This document shows, piece after piece, positions 15,101 to 21,342 of a stretch of DNA of 35,641 nucleotides. A program made the position numbers and the translations under genes. The stretch covers positions 1 through 35,641 of the IMG/VR virus record IMGVR_UViG_3300011116_000019; one strand, given 5' to 3'. Under the pieces are notes generated by a model. It was not told the DNA's origin. It made no database searches and saw only the letters and a list, made by a program, of their open reading frames with translations. The stretch's first letter is position 1. Each line of letters starts with the position of its first letter. The DNA comes from a virus.

Positions 15101-17340
15101 CAGCGTCTTCCGTCGGGCCTGATGTCAATCCGAGGTACACCCAACTGCCACTGGACACCAAGCTCATCTGAACTTACCTTGAACGCCATCTGACGACCAC
15201 GTATCCGCACATACACCTGCTGGGTGAACTCTTGGATGGCGTAGGTTCTGGTGTTCTGGTAGTTCTGTGTGCTGACCACATCAGGGTTGTTTGAGTTCCC
15301 GTACGGCGCACCAGAGTTGGCGCGAGGCAGTACCGTGAACATGGCGGTTGGTTGGTTCACATTCGATCCGTCAAAGGTCAAGTCAGGGATCAACCTCCAG
15401 ACAAACCCAAAGTTGTGTCCATCCCCGATGTCAAAGTCAGAGGATGTCACCTGCGCCACAATTGGCACGGACGGGTTCACTGTGCCGTCGTCCACCCCAC
15501 TCTCATGGTACACAAGCTGTGCGTTTGAGCTACCCCCTGCCACGCCGTATGTGGTTGCCATTGGGAATGAGCGAAGGGAACTGTCCAGCCATGCTGTGCG
15601 GCCTTGGTTTAGATTCTGGTAGTTGTTCCAGTCGCCGTAATACCAAGTGTTTTCCAAGTGGTTGTAGATCACATAGCGATCAACCACGGATGAGCCTGCG
15701 GAGCAATACTGCCACCATATTTCACTGTAGCCCTCGTTTGTGCCAGCACAGAACTGAAACGCTTGCTCAAGGTTGATGTCATTAAACACGTATTCACGCA
15801 GGGTAGACGGCAGGGTCTGCACCCGACCGGAGTACATGTAGAACTTGTCTGTACCCATCCAGTACGTGATGTTGTTAGCGGTTGCTATCGCATTTGGCCC
15901 AGCAATAGATATGTTGTCGCCCATGATCTGGAAGCTCCAGACGTAAGGCGGGCCAAGGTACTGCATGGAATAAATGGCTGAATCCGTCAGTACCAAAATC
16001 TCTTGGCGGGTCTGCATGGCGGTCACAATTTGTGAACCGTGGCTCAGTCGGTAGCTACCTGCTTGGTTGGTCACTGCCGGATACCATGTGGCAAAACTCT
16101 CTTGGTCAGACCAGCGTATCAGCAACGGGTCTTGGATGGCGCTGCCGTAGTCGTTACACCCAAACACCAAAACAAACCTTGAGGCATCGGACACCATGAC
16201 AAAGTTGGCGACCGTCGGGCAGTATGCGTCGGTGGTAATTGTTCCAGATTTTGTAACAATAGCGGTGCTTGGGCCAAGGTATTGGCCTCGGTTAAATGTG
16301 CTGGCAGATGCGGCGTTTGCCCAGTAGTACAGCGCACCACCACGGGGGTTGAAGATCAGGTCTTCGCCAAAGTTTGACTGGCTCCACAAACGAAGCTGTA
16401 TGCCGATACCTGTAGCTGCCGGAGAACCCCAGCCTGTAAACGTAGTGGACTGCACAACCGTCGCCCCGTTTGCGTGGGTGGTGGCTGCGCCCGAACCTGT
16501 GCCGCTCACTCCTCGGGTACAGCCTGTGAATGTGGTGGCTGTCTTGCCTGAATACGTGATTGTTTCTGAATCAATCAAAATGCTGCCGGATGATGTAAAC
16601 GCAGCCGTAGAACTCACCGTCACTGTGGTATTTGATGAGGATAGCGTGCCGCCTGTAATCACAGTTGTTGCTGTACCAAAAACGATACCACCCCAAGTAC
16701 CTGCACCCCAGCCCACATTCAAAGAGTAAATATCTACGCCTGTTGTAATCTGGTATGCGGCAACCACTGATGCCCCGCCATTGCCCGAATCACTGCTGTT
16801 TGCGTTGACAGAAGCTGTGATGGTGTACTGGTTGGAACTGATGTACGTGGTGATTTGGAACTCAGCGTTCAGGATGGCGGCAGTGATATTGCCGCCCAAG
16901 GAAACCGCGCCACTGAATGTGACGAAGTCCCCTGCCTGCGCACCGTGGGCCACGTCTGTGACTGTGATGATTGGAGAGCCGTTGGTTGCAGCAAAAGTAG
17001 CTTCACCCGCGCTGGTGGTAAAGCGCAATGGGGTAACGTCGTACACCAAACCGTTTGGCCCGTTTTGGATGTAGTACTTGAGGTTTGTGCCTATCGCCAA
17101 CAGGTTGTAGCCTGTCAAATTAAGCCAGTTCCACATACCCCGAGCAACGCCCCACAGCGTACCCGTTGGGGGTTTTAACGCAGATACAGTTGTTCCCGTG
17201 TCGGCTGCCCACCCGCCAATCTTTTCTGGTTGACCTGAGCGGAACCGAATTTTGTTGGATGCGTAATAGCCACCCTCATTGGCATACGAGGTGTTTTCTC
17301 TGTTTACACCGGGGCGAAAGGCGAGCTTTTGGAGCGGCAT
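15100..17340 (-). CDS. Tail nozzle-like / tail tubular B-type structural protein
   Basis: A 746-residue beta-rich protein beginning FRPGVNRENTSYANEGGYYA and continuing KIRFRSGQPEKIGGW, a start I associate with podovirus tail nozzle or stabilisation proteins (T7 gp12 and P22 gp10 types). Residues about 250-292 hold an inserted module (LIDSETITYSG, CTRGVSGTGSG, THANGATV) also seen in the 310-residue adaptor-like protein. Further recognisable stretches are FGCNDYGSAIQDPLLIRWSD and YWMGTDKFYMYSGRVQTLP, consistent with a beta-propeller-like body. It starts 2 bases after the endopeptidase stop. No strong ribosome site is visible, so coupling is likely. The protein would close the tail tube and retain packaged DNA. 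Confidence 0.65.
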   Translation of the reverse strand: MPLQKLAFRPGVNRENTSYANEGGYYASNKIRFRSGQPEKIGGWAADTGTTVSALKPPTGTLWGVARGMWNWLNLTGYNLLAIGTNLKYYIQNGPNGLVYDVTPLRFTTSAGEATFAATNGSPIITVTDVAHGAQAGDFVTFSGAVSLGGNITAAILNAEFQITTYISSNQYTITASVNANSSDSGNGGASVVAAYQITTGVDIYSLNVGWGAGTWGGIVFGTATTVITGGTLSSSNTTVTVSSTAAFTSSGSILIDSETITYSGKTATTFTGCTRGVSGTGSGAATTHANGATVVQSTTFTGWGSPAATGIGIQLRLWSQSNFGEDLIFNPRGGALYYWANAASASTFNRGQYLGPSTAIVTKSGTITTDAYCPTVANFVMVSDASRFVLVFGCNDYGSAIQDPLLIRWSDQESFATWYPAVTNQAGSYRLSHGSQIVTAMQTRQEILVLTDSAIYSMQYLGPPYVWSFQIMGDNISIAGPNAIATANNITYWMGTDKFYMYSGRVQTLPSTLREYVFNDINLEQAFQFCAGTNEGYSEIWWQYCSAGSSVVDRYVIYNHLENTWYYGDWNNYQNLNQGRTAWLDSSLRSFPMATTYGVAGGSSNAQLVYHESGVDDGTVNPSVPIVAQVTSSDFDIGDGHNFGFVWRLIPDLTFDGSNVNQPTAMFTVLPRANSGAPYGNSNNPDVVSTQNYQNTRTYAIQEFTQQVYVRIRGRQMAFKVSSDELGVQWQLGVPRIDIRPDGRR

Positions 17341-17342
17341 GA

Positions 17343-17810
17343 TTAGGCTACAAGTCCGGGAACATATTGCGTTTTACCAGCGACTTTCATGGCGGTCAAC
17401 TCCTGCTTCTTTAAGTTGTCTGGGTTGTAACTCACATGCACCCAACCACTGTCAGGAATGCCGGGGGTGTAGAACTCCAGAATCAACTGGGTGTAGTCCA
17501 GATTATCCATGATCCACTGCGCCAACTCAGCATTTGGTACGCCGGGAATCTCTATATCGGCTGCTTGGCCCTTGCAATGGTCTGAGGTACGAGACCCTCC
17601 GACTGCTGAATTTGAGTCAGGAGAGCGATAGGCAGAGTTCACCTTGACACCTTTTTGGAAGTGATCGCGGATGGGCTGGAGAACACGTTCAGCCAAGATT
17701 TTGAGGTACTCGGTCTCAACTGGCCCGGGGGTGTTGTCCAAGCCCATGCGCAGGGCGGTCTCAGATTTGGTCAGTTCGTGCAGGGAGAAATTGGCGGTCA
17801 ACTGGGTCAT
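17343..17810 (-). CDS. M15-family peptidoglycan endopeptidase (endolysin)
   Basis: A 155-residue protein of the Peptidase_M15_3 type. Zinc ligands are visible as H78 and D85 in SDHCKGQAADIE and H125 in GWVHVSY, with E112 a likely catalytic acid; YRSPDSNSAVGG precedes them as in the family. These enzymes cut peptide cross-links in peptidoglycan at the end of infection. There is no signal peptide or membrane segment, so release would need a holin, and several holin-like genes lie immediately upstream in the operon. The start overlaps the inner-membrane spanin stop as ATGA. The length is normal for a single-domain phage endolysin. Confidence 0.9.
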   Translation of the reverse strand: MTQLTANFSLHELTKSETALRMGLDNTPGPVETEYLKILAERVLQPIRDHFQKGVKVNSAYRSPDSNSAVGGSRTSDHCKGQAADIEIPGVPNAELAQWIMDNLDYTQLILEFYTPGIPDSGWVHVSYNPDNLKKQELTAMKVAGKTQYVPGLVA

Positions 17811-18274
17811 TTCATACTCCTCACTTGGTTGTACTGGTCGATGCAGGTGTTGAGTTGCCGGATGGCTTGGTCGCCTCGGGCGGTGAGATCGACAAGAGCT
17901 TGAGCAACTCGTCCGTCAAGCTCGGCTCTTGTTTCTGTATCTCCACTGGCAGGGGCGGATGGTTCGGACACTGACATGGGGCAGTCGGGCGCTTTGACAG
18001 GAATGAACAGCTTGCGCTCGCCAGAGGCAAGATCAGTACGAAGCTTAATTTCTTTAATCCGTGCAACATCGTTGGCTTTCTTCAAGGTCTGGGCGTAGGT
18101 CTGGGCAACCTCTGCCATGCGTTGTTCTGTTTCCCGTGCCTGTTCGTTTAAACGGGCAATCTCTATCTGCTGGCGTTCATACTCCTCCTGTTCGCCACTG
18201 TAATACCCGGCTCCAAAACTGCCAAGTAGGGCAAGCACGATGACAAGCAGGACGTAGGGGTTGAGCAGGCTCAT
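17807..18274 (-). CDS. Inner-membrane spanin (Rz-like)
   Basis: A 155-residue protein with an N-terminal membrane anchor (VLLVIVLALLGSFGAGYY, about residues 8-25) followed by a long charged coiled-coil (EQEEYERQQIEIARLNEQA) and a C-terminal helix (QAIRQLNTCIDQYN). This is the standard i-spanin layout: cytoplasmic N-terminus, one anchor, periplasmic coiled-coil. I-spanins join an outer-membrane lipoprotein to fuse the two membranes in the last step of lysis of Gram-negative hosts. The candidate partner gene lies wholly inside it in another frame (17821-18069). It overlaps the endolysin gene by ATGA, and its own start overlaps the stop of the 80-residue membrane protein gene by four bases. Confidence 0.88.
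   Translation of the reverse strand: MSLLNPYVLLVIVLALLGSFGAGYYSGEQEEYERQQIEIARLNEQARETEQRMAEVAQTYAQTLKKANDVARIKEIKLRTDLASGERKLFIPVKAPDCPMSVSEPSAPASGDTETRAELDGRVAQALVDLTARGDQAIRQLNTCIDQYNQVRSMK
17821..18069 (-). CDS. Nested outer-membrane spanin (Rz1-like lipoprotein)
   Basis: An 82-residue reading frame completely embedded in the i-spanin gene in a different frame. It begins with a basic-hydrophobic signal sequence (LKKLSFVLILPLASASC) and a candidate lipidated Cys21, followed by a proline-rich stretch (RPTAPCQCPNHPPLP), as expected of o-spanins. The lipobox is not ideal: position -3 is Ser instead of Leu/Val. The ribosome site is weak (GAAAG). The nested arrangement matches lambda Rz/Rz1, and signal peptide, Cys and Pro-rich segment together are unlikely by chance. 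It would act as an outer-membrane lipoprotein that binds the periplasmic end of the i-spanin. Confidence 0.72.
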   Translation of the reverse strand: MLHGLKKLSFVLILPLASASCSFLSKRPTAPCQCPNHPPLPVEIQKQEPSLTDELLKLLSISPPEATKPSGNSTPASTSTTK

Positions 18275-18513
18275 GGTTTGTTGACTTCCTCGTCGTCGTG
18301 GCTAAGTTTGATGCCCGCCAGCAACCCAATGAACCCCCCAACCACCGTCTGAAACGCAGGACTGATTAGTTTAAAAATTTCGGTGTTGTCCACTTTTTCG
18401 TCAAACAGTCCAAACATCAGCGTAAATACCATACTGCACACCACAATACACAGAGTTGCGGCGACCATCAAGGTCACCTTGTAGGTCAGTTTGCCCCGCA
18501 GTGTCTGCTCCAT
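18271..18513 (-). CDS. Small two-helix membrane protein, candidate holin
   Basis: An 80-residue protein with two predicted membrane helices, about 14-36 (VTLMVAATLCIVVCSMVF) and about 48-69 (LISPAFQTVVGGFIGLLAGI), and a charged C-terminal tail (HDDEEVNKP). Size and topology fit small holins, which open the inner membrane to release the endolysin. It is directly upstream of the spanin genes, with a four-base overlap. A neighbouring EF-hand protein also has two membrane helices, so I cannot say which of the two is the holin or whether one is an antiholin. Confidence 0.65.
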   Translation of the reverse strand: MEQTLRGKLTYKVTLMVAATLCIVVCSMVFTLMFGLFDEKVDNTEIFKLISPAFQTVVGGFIGLLAGIKLSHDDEEVNKP

Positions 18514-18515
18514 AT

Positions 18516-18842
18516 TTACTCTCCCGCTTTACCACGGACATAAGCCGTTGCCGCCATGAACGCCACCACAATCGTTCCCATTGCCGCGCAGTAGGTGGTA
18601 ACAAGACCATTCAGTGCGTTGACTTTCTCCAGTGTCACCAACTCGGATGCCAAGTACGCAATGAGGGCAGGTGGTGCAACCAACGCCGCCCACGCCATGA
18701 TCCTCTGCTGGTCAGCCATCTTGTCCATGTTTTCGATCTGCATCATGCGCTCAGACCGCGCCAACTCTGTGTCAGTCACCACGCCGTCATGGTCGGTGTC
18801 AAATTGGTTGTAGCTTGAGTCTTTTTCCAGTTGCTTACTCAT
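18516..18842 (-). CDS. EF-hand membrane protein, holin-like
   Basis: A 108-residue protein. The ATG at 18842 was chosen because GGAGG lies seven bases upstream; longer versions run into the upstream gene. Residues 15-26 (DTDHDGVVTDTE) form a complete canonical EF-hand calcium loop: Asp at 1, 3 and 5, Gly at 6, a hydrophobic residue at 8 and Glu at 12. Two membrane helices follow, about 48-70 and about 80-102. It lies in the lysis cassette between a small holin-like gene and a one-helix coiled-coil protein. A holin or lysis regulator responsive to calcium is an attractive inference, but no function is established by the sequence. Its start overlaps the upstream stop by 8 bases. Confidence 0.72.
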   Translation of the reverse strand: MSKQLEKDSSYNQFDTDHDGVVTDTELARSERMMQIENMDKMADQQRIMAWAALVAPPALIAYLASELVTLEKVNALNGLVTTYCAAMGTIVVAFMAATAYVRGKAGE

Positions 18843-19053
18843 GTTTCTTCCTCCGGTCAAAAACAGGGTTGTCCTCAAATTCTTTTGGACTGTCCCGATT
18901 CTTCCTCTCGACTTCCCGTCTTAACTTCTCCACCTTCTCCAACTGCTGCTTGGCATCGTTCCTTGTCTCCAGTATGTCCAGATACATGAACGCCAACAAC
19001 GGCAGCATGAGGGCCACCAACAAAACCGCCACCACCCAGCCCACCATCCCCAT
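18835..19053 (-). CDS. Small single-pass membrane protein with coiled-coil tail
   Basis: A 72-residue protein starting at the ATG at 19053. This start overlaps the upstream stop as TGATG and has GAGGAG six bases before it. A longer in-frame ORF starting at 19176 would overlap the upstream gene by 124 bases and has only a poor ribosome site, so I reject that extension. Residues about 3-26 form a membrane helix (WVVAVLLVALMLPLLAFMYL), followed by a charged helix (RNDAKQQLEKVEKLRREVER) and a hydrophilic tail ending DRRKKHE. The layout resembles a small spanin- or holin-accessory protein. Function unknown; lysis role inferred from neighbours. Confidence 0.68.
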   Translation of the reverse strand: MGMVGWVVAVLLVALMLPLLAFMYLDILETRNDAKQQLEKVEKLRREVERKNRDSPKEFEDNPVFDRRKKHE

Positions 19054-19751
19054 CACAAGCTCCTCAGTTGTTTCAGCCACAGGAGCCACGTCCACAGGTA
19101 TGCGATAAGGATCAAGGTTAGGACGGCTGCTCCTGCTCGCAGGTTTTGGCTTCTTTCCCTTTGGTGTCGTTGCCATCTCAATCTTCGCTCCCGCTGTTCT
19201 TGGGCCAGCCTTGCGGCTTCTTGTTCAGCGGCGATGATGTCCCGCATTTCAAACACCTTGGAATACAGCGCCCCCATCTCTGGTGGACTGCGGTAAACCA
19301 TCGTCTCCCTGACCTCAATCTCCAGTGCCGCCATCTGATCCTGCGCCATGATCCGCTTCAATGCGGCTTCCATCTGGTTTTGGTCAGGTTCGTAGACGTT
19401 TCTGGACTTTTCTTCTTCCTCCCGAATGTGTGCTGCTAACTGCTCTTGGAGCCGGAAAAGCTCGGTGAGATGTTTGACAACATCGACCATGATTTGGGTT
19501 TCGTCAAGGGCGACGAACTTCTCTTTCTTTTTCGCCACAGGCTTCGACGCTGGTCGAGCTGTAGGCTTCGCGCCAAAGAAAGCAGAAATCTTTCCCCAAA
19601 ATCCATAGATTTCTTTTCCGATGTCAACAGCTTCGTCAACTGTGGCTTTGACCTCCATGAAAGAAGTCTTCGCCTGCTTGTATAGCTCACAACCTTCCTT
19701 GATGGCTGCGACACAAGCATTGGCTGCAAAGAGGAGACTGATCGGATCAAT
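19053..19751 (-). CDS. Coiled-coil, C-terminally membrane-anchored phage protein, apparent ATT start
   Basis: The frame is open and coding-like up to a stop at 19755-19757. The first ATG is at 19658, but the stretch upstream of it (IDPISLLFAANACVAAIKEG, then CELYKQAKTS) is a well-formed hydrophobic-amphipathic N-terminus, and GAGGTG sits just before an ATT at 19749-19751. I therefore take ATT as the start, giving 232 residues; the ATG version would be 201. The middle is charged coiled-coil with FFGAKPTARPASKPVAKKK, and the last about 30 residues form a Trp-rich membrane helix (LTLILIAYLWTWLLWLKQL). I recall related phage proteins starting MIDP, which supports the longer form. Function unknown; it belongs to the membrane/lysis run. 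Confidence 0.7.
   Translation of the reverse strand: MDPISLLFAANACVAAIKEGCELYKQAKTSFMEVKATVDEAVDIGKEIYGFWGKISAFFGAKPTARPASKPVAKKKEKFVALDETQIMVDVVKHLTELFRLQEQLAAHIREEEEKSRNVYEPDQNQMEAALKRIMAQDQMAALEIEVRETMVYRSPPEMGALYSKVFEMRDIIAAEQEAARLAQEQRERRLRWQRHQRERSQNLRAGAAVLTLILIAYLWTWLLWLKQLRSL
19060..19065 (-). promoter_or_regulatory. Ribosome binding site deciding the 72-residue membrane protein start
   Basis: On the - strand this reads GAGGAG with a six-base gap to the ATG at 19053. It places the start at the TGATG junction and argues against the upstream ATG at 19176. Confidence 0.7.
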
Positions 19752-19755
19752 TTTT

Positions 19756-19761
19756 CACCTC
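19756..19761 (-). promoter_or_regulatory. Ribosome binding site supporting an ATT start at 19751
   Basis: On the - strand this reads GAGGTG, four bases before ATT (19749-19751). It overlaps the stop codon of the upstream fibre gene (19760-19762). No ATG, GTG or in-frame TTG lies at the right distance in the 232-residue frame; a TTG at 19750 is in another frame with no coding character. Confidence 0.6.
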
Positions 19762-20830
19762 AAGCGGTGCGTTGCCACATATACACCACAACGTACGGTT
19801 GCAAGTTTGCATCCGTTCCTGACACGCCTTCTGTGCTGTTTGTACCTGCTGGCGTTCCAGCGGATACGGCAGATGTTGTACCTGTGAATTTATTAGTCAG
19901 ACCAGTACCACCAATAGCGCCTTGAATAAATGTGTTGCTAGGTTGTTCGTAAGTGTGACTGTGTGTTGGCAGTGCAGAACCCGTAAATGTGTGGGTGTGG
20001 CTCACTACAACTGCGTCTTTGCTACCACCTGTTGCACCTGCGGTATATGTACCACCTCCACCCGTACCCGCACCAATCATCACCCGACCAGCACCAAACG
20101 CAGTCCATGTGCCAAATCCAAGCAATGTGCCGGGGTTTGTTGCAACAGAAGCGTTTGTATAGATAGAACCTACTGGGTATAAAGCTGCCAATGCAGCTTG
20201 CACAAATGCTGTTGTTGCAATGGATGTGTCGTTGTCACCAAACGAAGCAGTTGGCGCTGTGGGGTTGCCGGTAAACGCAGGAGAAGCTACGGGAGCCACG
20301 TCTGTGCCAATCACCAAGCCAAGGTTTGTTCTTGCGCCTGACGCAGTGGTTGCTCCTGTGCCACCATTGGCAATTGGTAGCGTACTTGTCAAACTTTGCG
20401 CTTGCACTTCGTAGAAACTTGTACCATCCGACCAGACTTGCACCTTATCGCCGTTGGCAATTGCAACCCCAGAACCCGCAGCGGTTGTGTTACCGATGAC
20501 CGTAGAGTTGTAGATGGTCAGGGTGTACCCTGAGTTGTTCCAGATGATGTAGCTCTTAGACACTGGCGGGGCGTATATGGCTGATGCCGCCGCTGCGCTG
20601 TTGAACTTCAACATGGCGTACACCGATTGGTTCAGTGCTGCGCTGGAGGATGGCCCGTTTACATATGTCAGGGCTTGCGCGGCTGAAGACACGGTGACCG
20701 CCTGATACCCCGCAATGGCTGTGTCCAGAACGTATGCCAGATTGCTGTCGGTGGTCGCACCCCACGCTCCGGCTTGGTCGCCCGAACCGATCAGTTCGAT
20801 CCGCAGGCTTGATGAATATGTACTGCTCAT
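19760..20830 (-). CDS. Tail fibre with collar-like C-terminal tip
   Basis: A 356-residue protein with an AAGGAT ribosome site. The N-terminus (LRIELIGSGDQAGAWGATTD) is a typical fibre anchoring segment. A repeat-like motif IANGGTGATTASGARTNLGL lies mid-protein, followed by a collar-like tip: YPVGSIYTN, GTWTAFGAGRVMIGAGTG, then HTHTFTG and HSHTY, and the end NLQPYVVVYMWQRT. This end is characteristic of phage tail collar/receptor-tip domains. The paired HxH motifs may bind metal ions along the trimer axis as in T4 gp12; that is inference by family. It is the most downstream fibre gene, directly upstream of the lysis/membrane run. Confidence 0.85.
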   Translation of the reverse strand: MSSTYSSSLRIELIGSGDQAGAWGATTDSNLAYVLDTAIAGYQAVTVSSAAQALTYVNGPSSSAALNQSVYAMLKFNSAAAASAIYAPPVSKSYIIWNNSGYTLTIYNSTVIGNTTAAGSGVAIANGDKVQVWSDGTSFYEVQAQSLTSTLPIANGGTGATTASGARTNLGLVIGTDVAPVASPAFTGNPTAPTASFGDNDTSIATTAFVQAALAALYPVGSIYTNASVATNPGTLLGFGTWTAFGAGRVMIGAGTGGGGTYTAGATGGSKDAVVVSHTHTFTGSALPTHSHTYEQPSNTFIQGAIGGTGLTNKFTGTTSAVSAGTPAGTNSTEGVSGTDANLQPYVVVYMWQRTA

Positions 20831-20839
20831 AGTAATCCT

Positions 20840-21106
20840 TTATTTAATGATGTTCACAATACGCGAATCGTCTTCCAGCGCAATGAATTCGTGGCTTTGG
20901 TCTGTAGGAAAGTCAATGACTGCGCCTGCGCTGTACTCGGCTTCCCACTCATTGCCATGCGCTTTGATTTTGCCCCTAGCCACGATGGTAATGTGGGAAT
21001 TGCCGCTGGTATGAGTGTGCATAGGTAGCATATCTCCCGCTTTCTCAAACGTGTAAACAGTGCCTGAAAGTTTTCCAGCGTTAAGCGGAATATTAAGCAA
21101 TGACAT
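20840..21106 (-). CDS. Cupin-domain protein
   Basis: An 88-residue single-domain cupin starting at the ATG at 21106; a longer version would need a TTG at 21178. Cupin motif 1 fits G24-x5-H30-x-H32-x5-H38-x6-G45, with His in place of the usual Glu. Motif 2 fits G61-x5-P67-x4-H72. All expected metal ligands (H30, H32, H38, H72) are therefore present. Cupins include metal-dependent enzymes and sugar-binding proteins. Its place between two fibre genes suggests a role in fibre folding, capping or sugar recognition, but this cannot be decided from sequence. It overlaps the upstream gene by 14 bases. Confidence 0.75.
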   Translation of the reverse strand: MSLLNIPLNAGKLSGTVYTFEKAGDMLPMHTHTSGNSHITIVARGKIKAHGNEWEAEYSAGAVIDFPTDQSHEFIALEDDSRIVNIIK

Positions 21107-21341
21107 TTGGTGTGCCGCCAACTGGTTTTGATGAGGGAAGCACAGGCACTGCTTTAATGGCTGCATCAACAGGGTCAAAATACCAAGAGTCAGCTACTAA
21201 TTCATCATTGCAATCTAGCCAATACAAAGGTTCAGCTACAGAAAAAATATTTTCTGCAAGTTCTACCTGAGCAACGCGATACCCTGCTTCCCCATTAAAA
21301 AAATTGACAGGTTCATTTGGACAAATCAATGCTTTTTTCAT
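21093..21341 (-). CDS. Small fibre-locus protein, possible assembly factor
   Basis: An 82-residue protein starting at the ATG at 21341, with GGAG seven bases upstream; a TTG at 21356 is rejected. The sequence MKKALICPNEPVNFFNGEAG, then YRVAQVELAENIF and LYWLDCNDELVADSWYFDP, is compact, beta-rich and acidic with no membrane segment. I have the impression of a recurrent small phage protein of fibre loci, but know no function. It sits one base after the glycine-rich fibre stop and overlaps the cupin gene. A chaperone or capping role for a fibre is a guess from position. Confidence 0.65.
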   Translation of the reverse strand: MKKALICPNEPVNFFNGEAGYRVAQVELAENIFSVAEPLYWLDCNDELVADSWYFDPVDAAIKAVPVLPSSKPVGGTPNVIA

Positions 21342-21342
21342 G

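Noticed and set aside
5801-16729. Long + strand ORFs opposite the virion genes (for example 5801-6277, 9039-9449, 11392-11943 and 16349-16729)
   Set aside because: They run against a continuous, tightly overlapped - strand operon, have no ribosome site pattern or recognisable domain, and look like mirror frames of real genes.
19054-19176. N-terminal extension of the 72-residue membrane protein to the ATG at 19176
   Set aside because: It would overlap the upstream gene by 124 bases and lacks a good ribosome site, while ATG 19053 has GAGGAG and a TGATG junction.
19436-19750. A TTG-started 104-codon - strand frame sharing the ribosome site at 19756-19761
   Set aside because: Ser/Arg-rich shadow composition, whereas the overlapping frame from ATT has a coherent hydrophobic and coiled-coil sequence.
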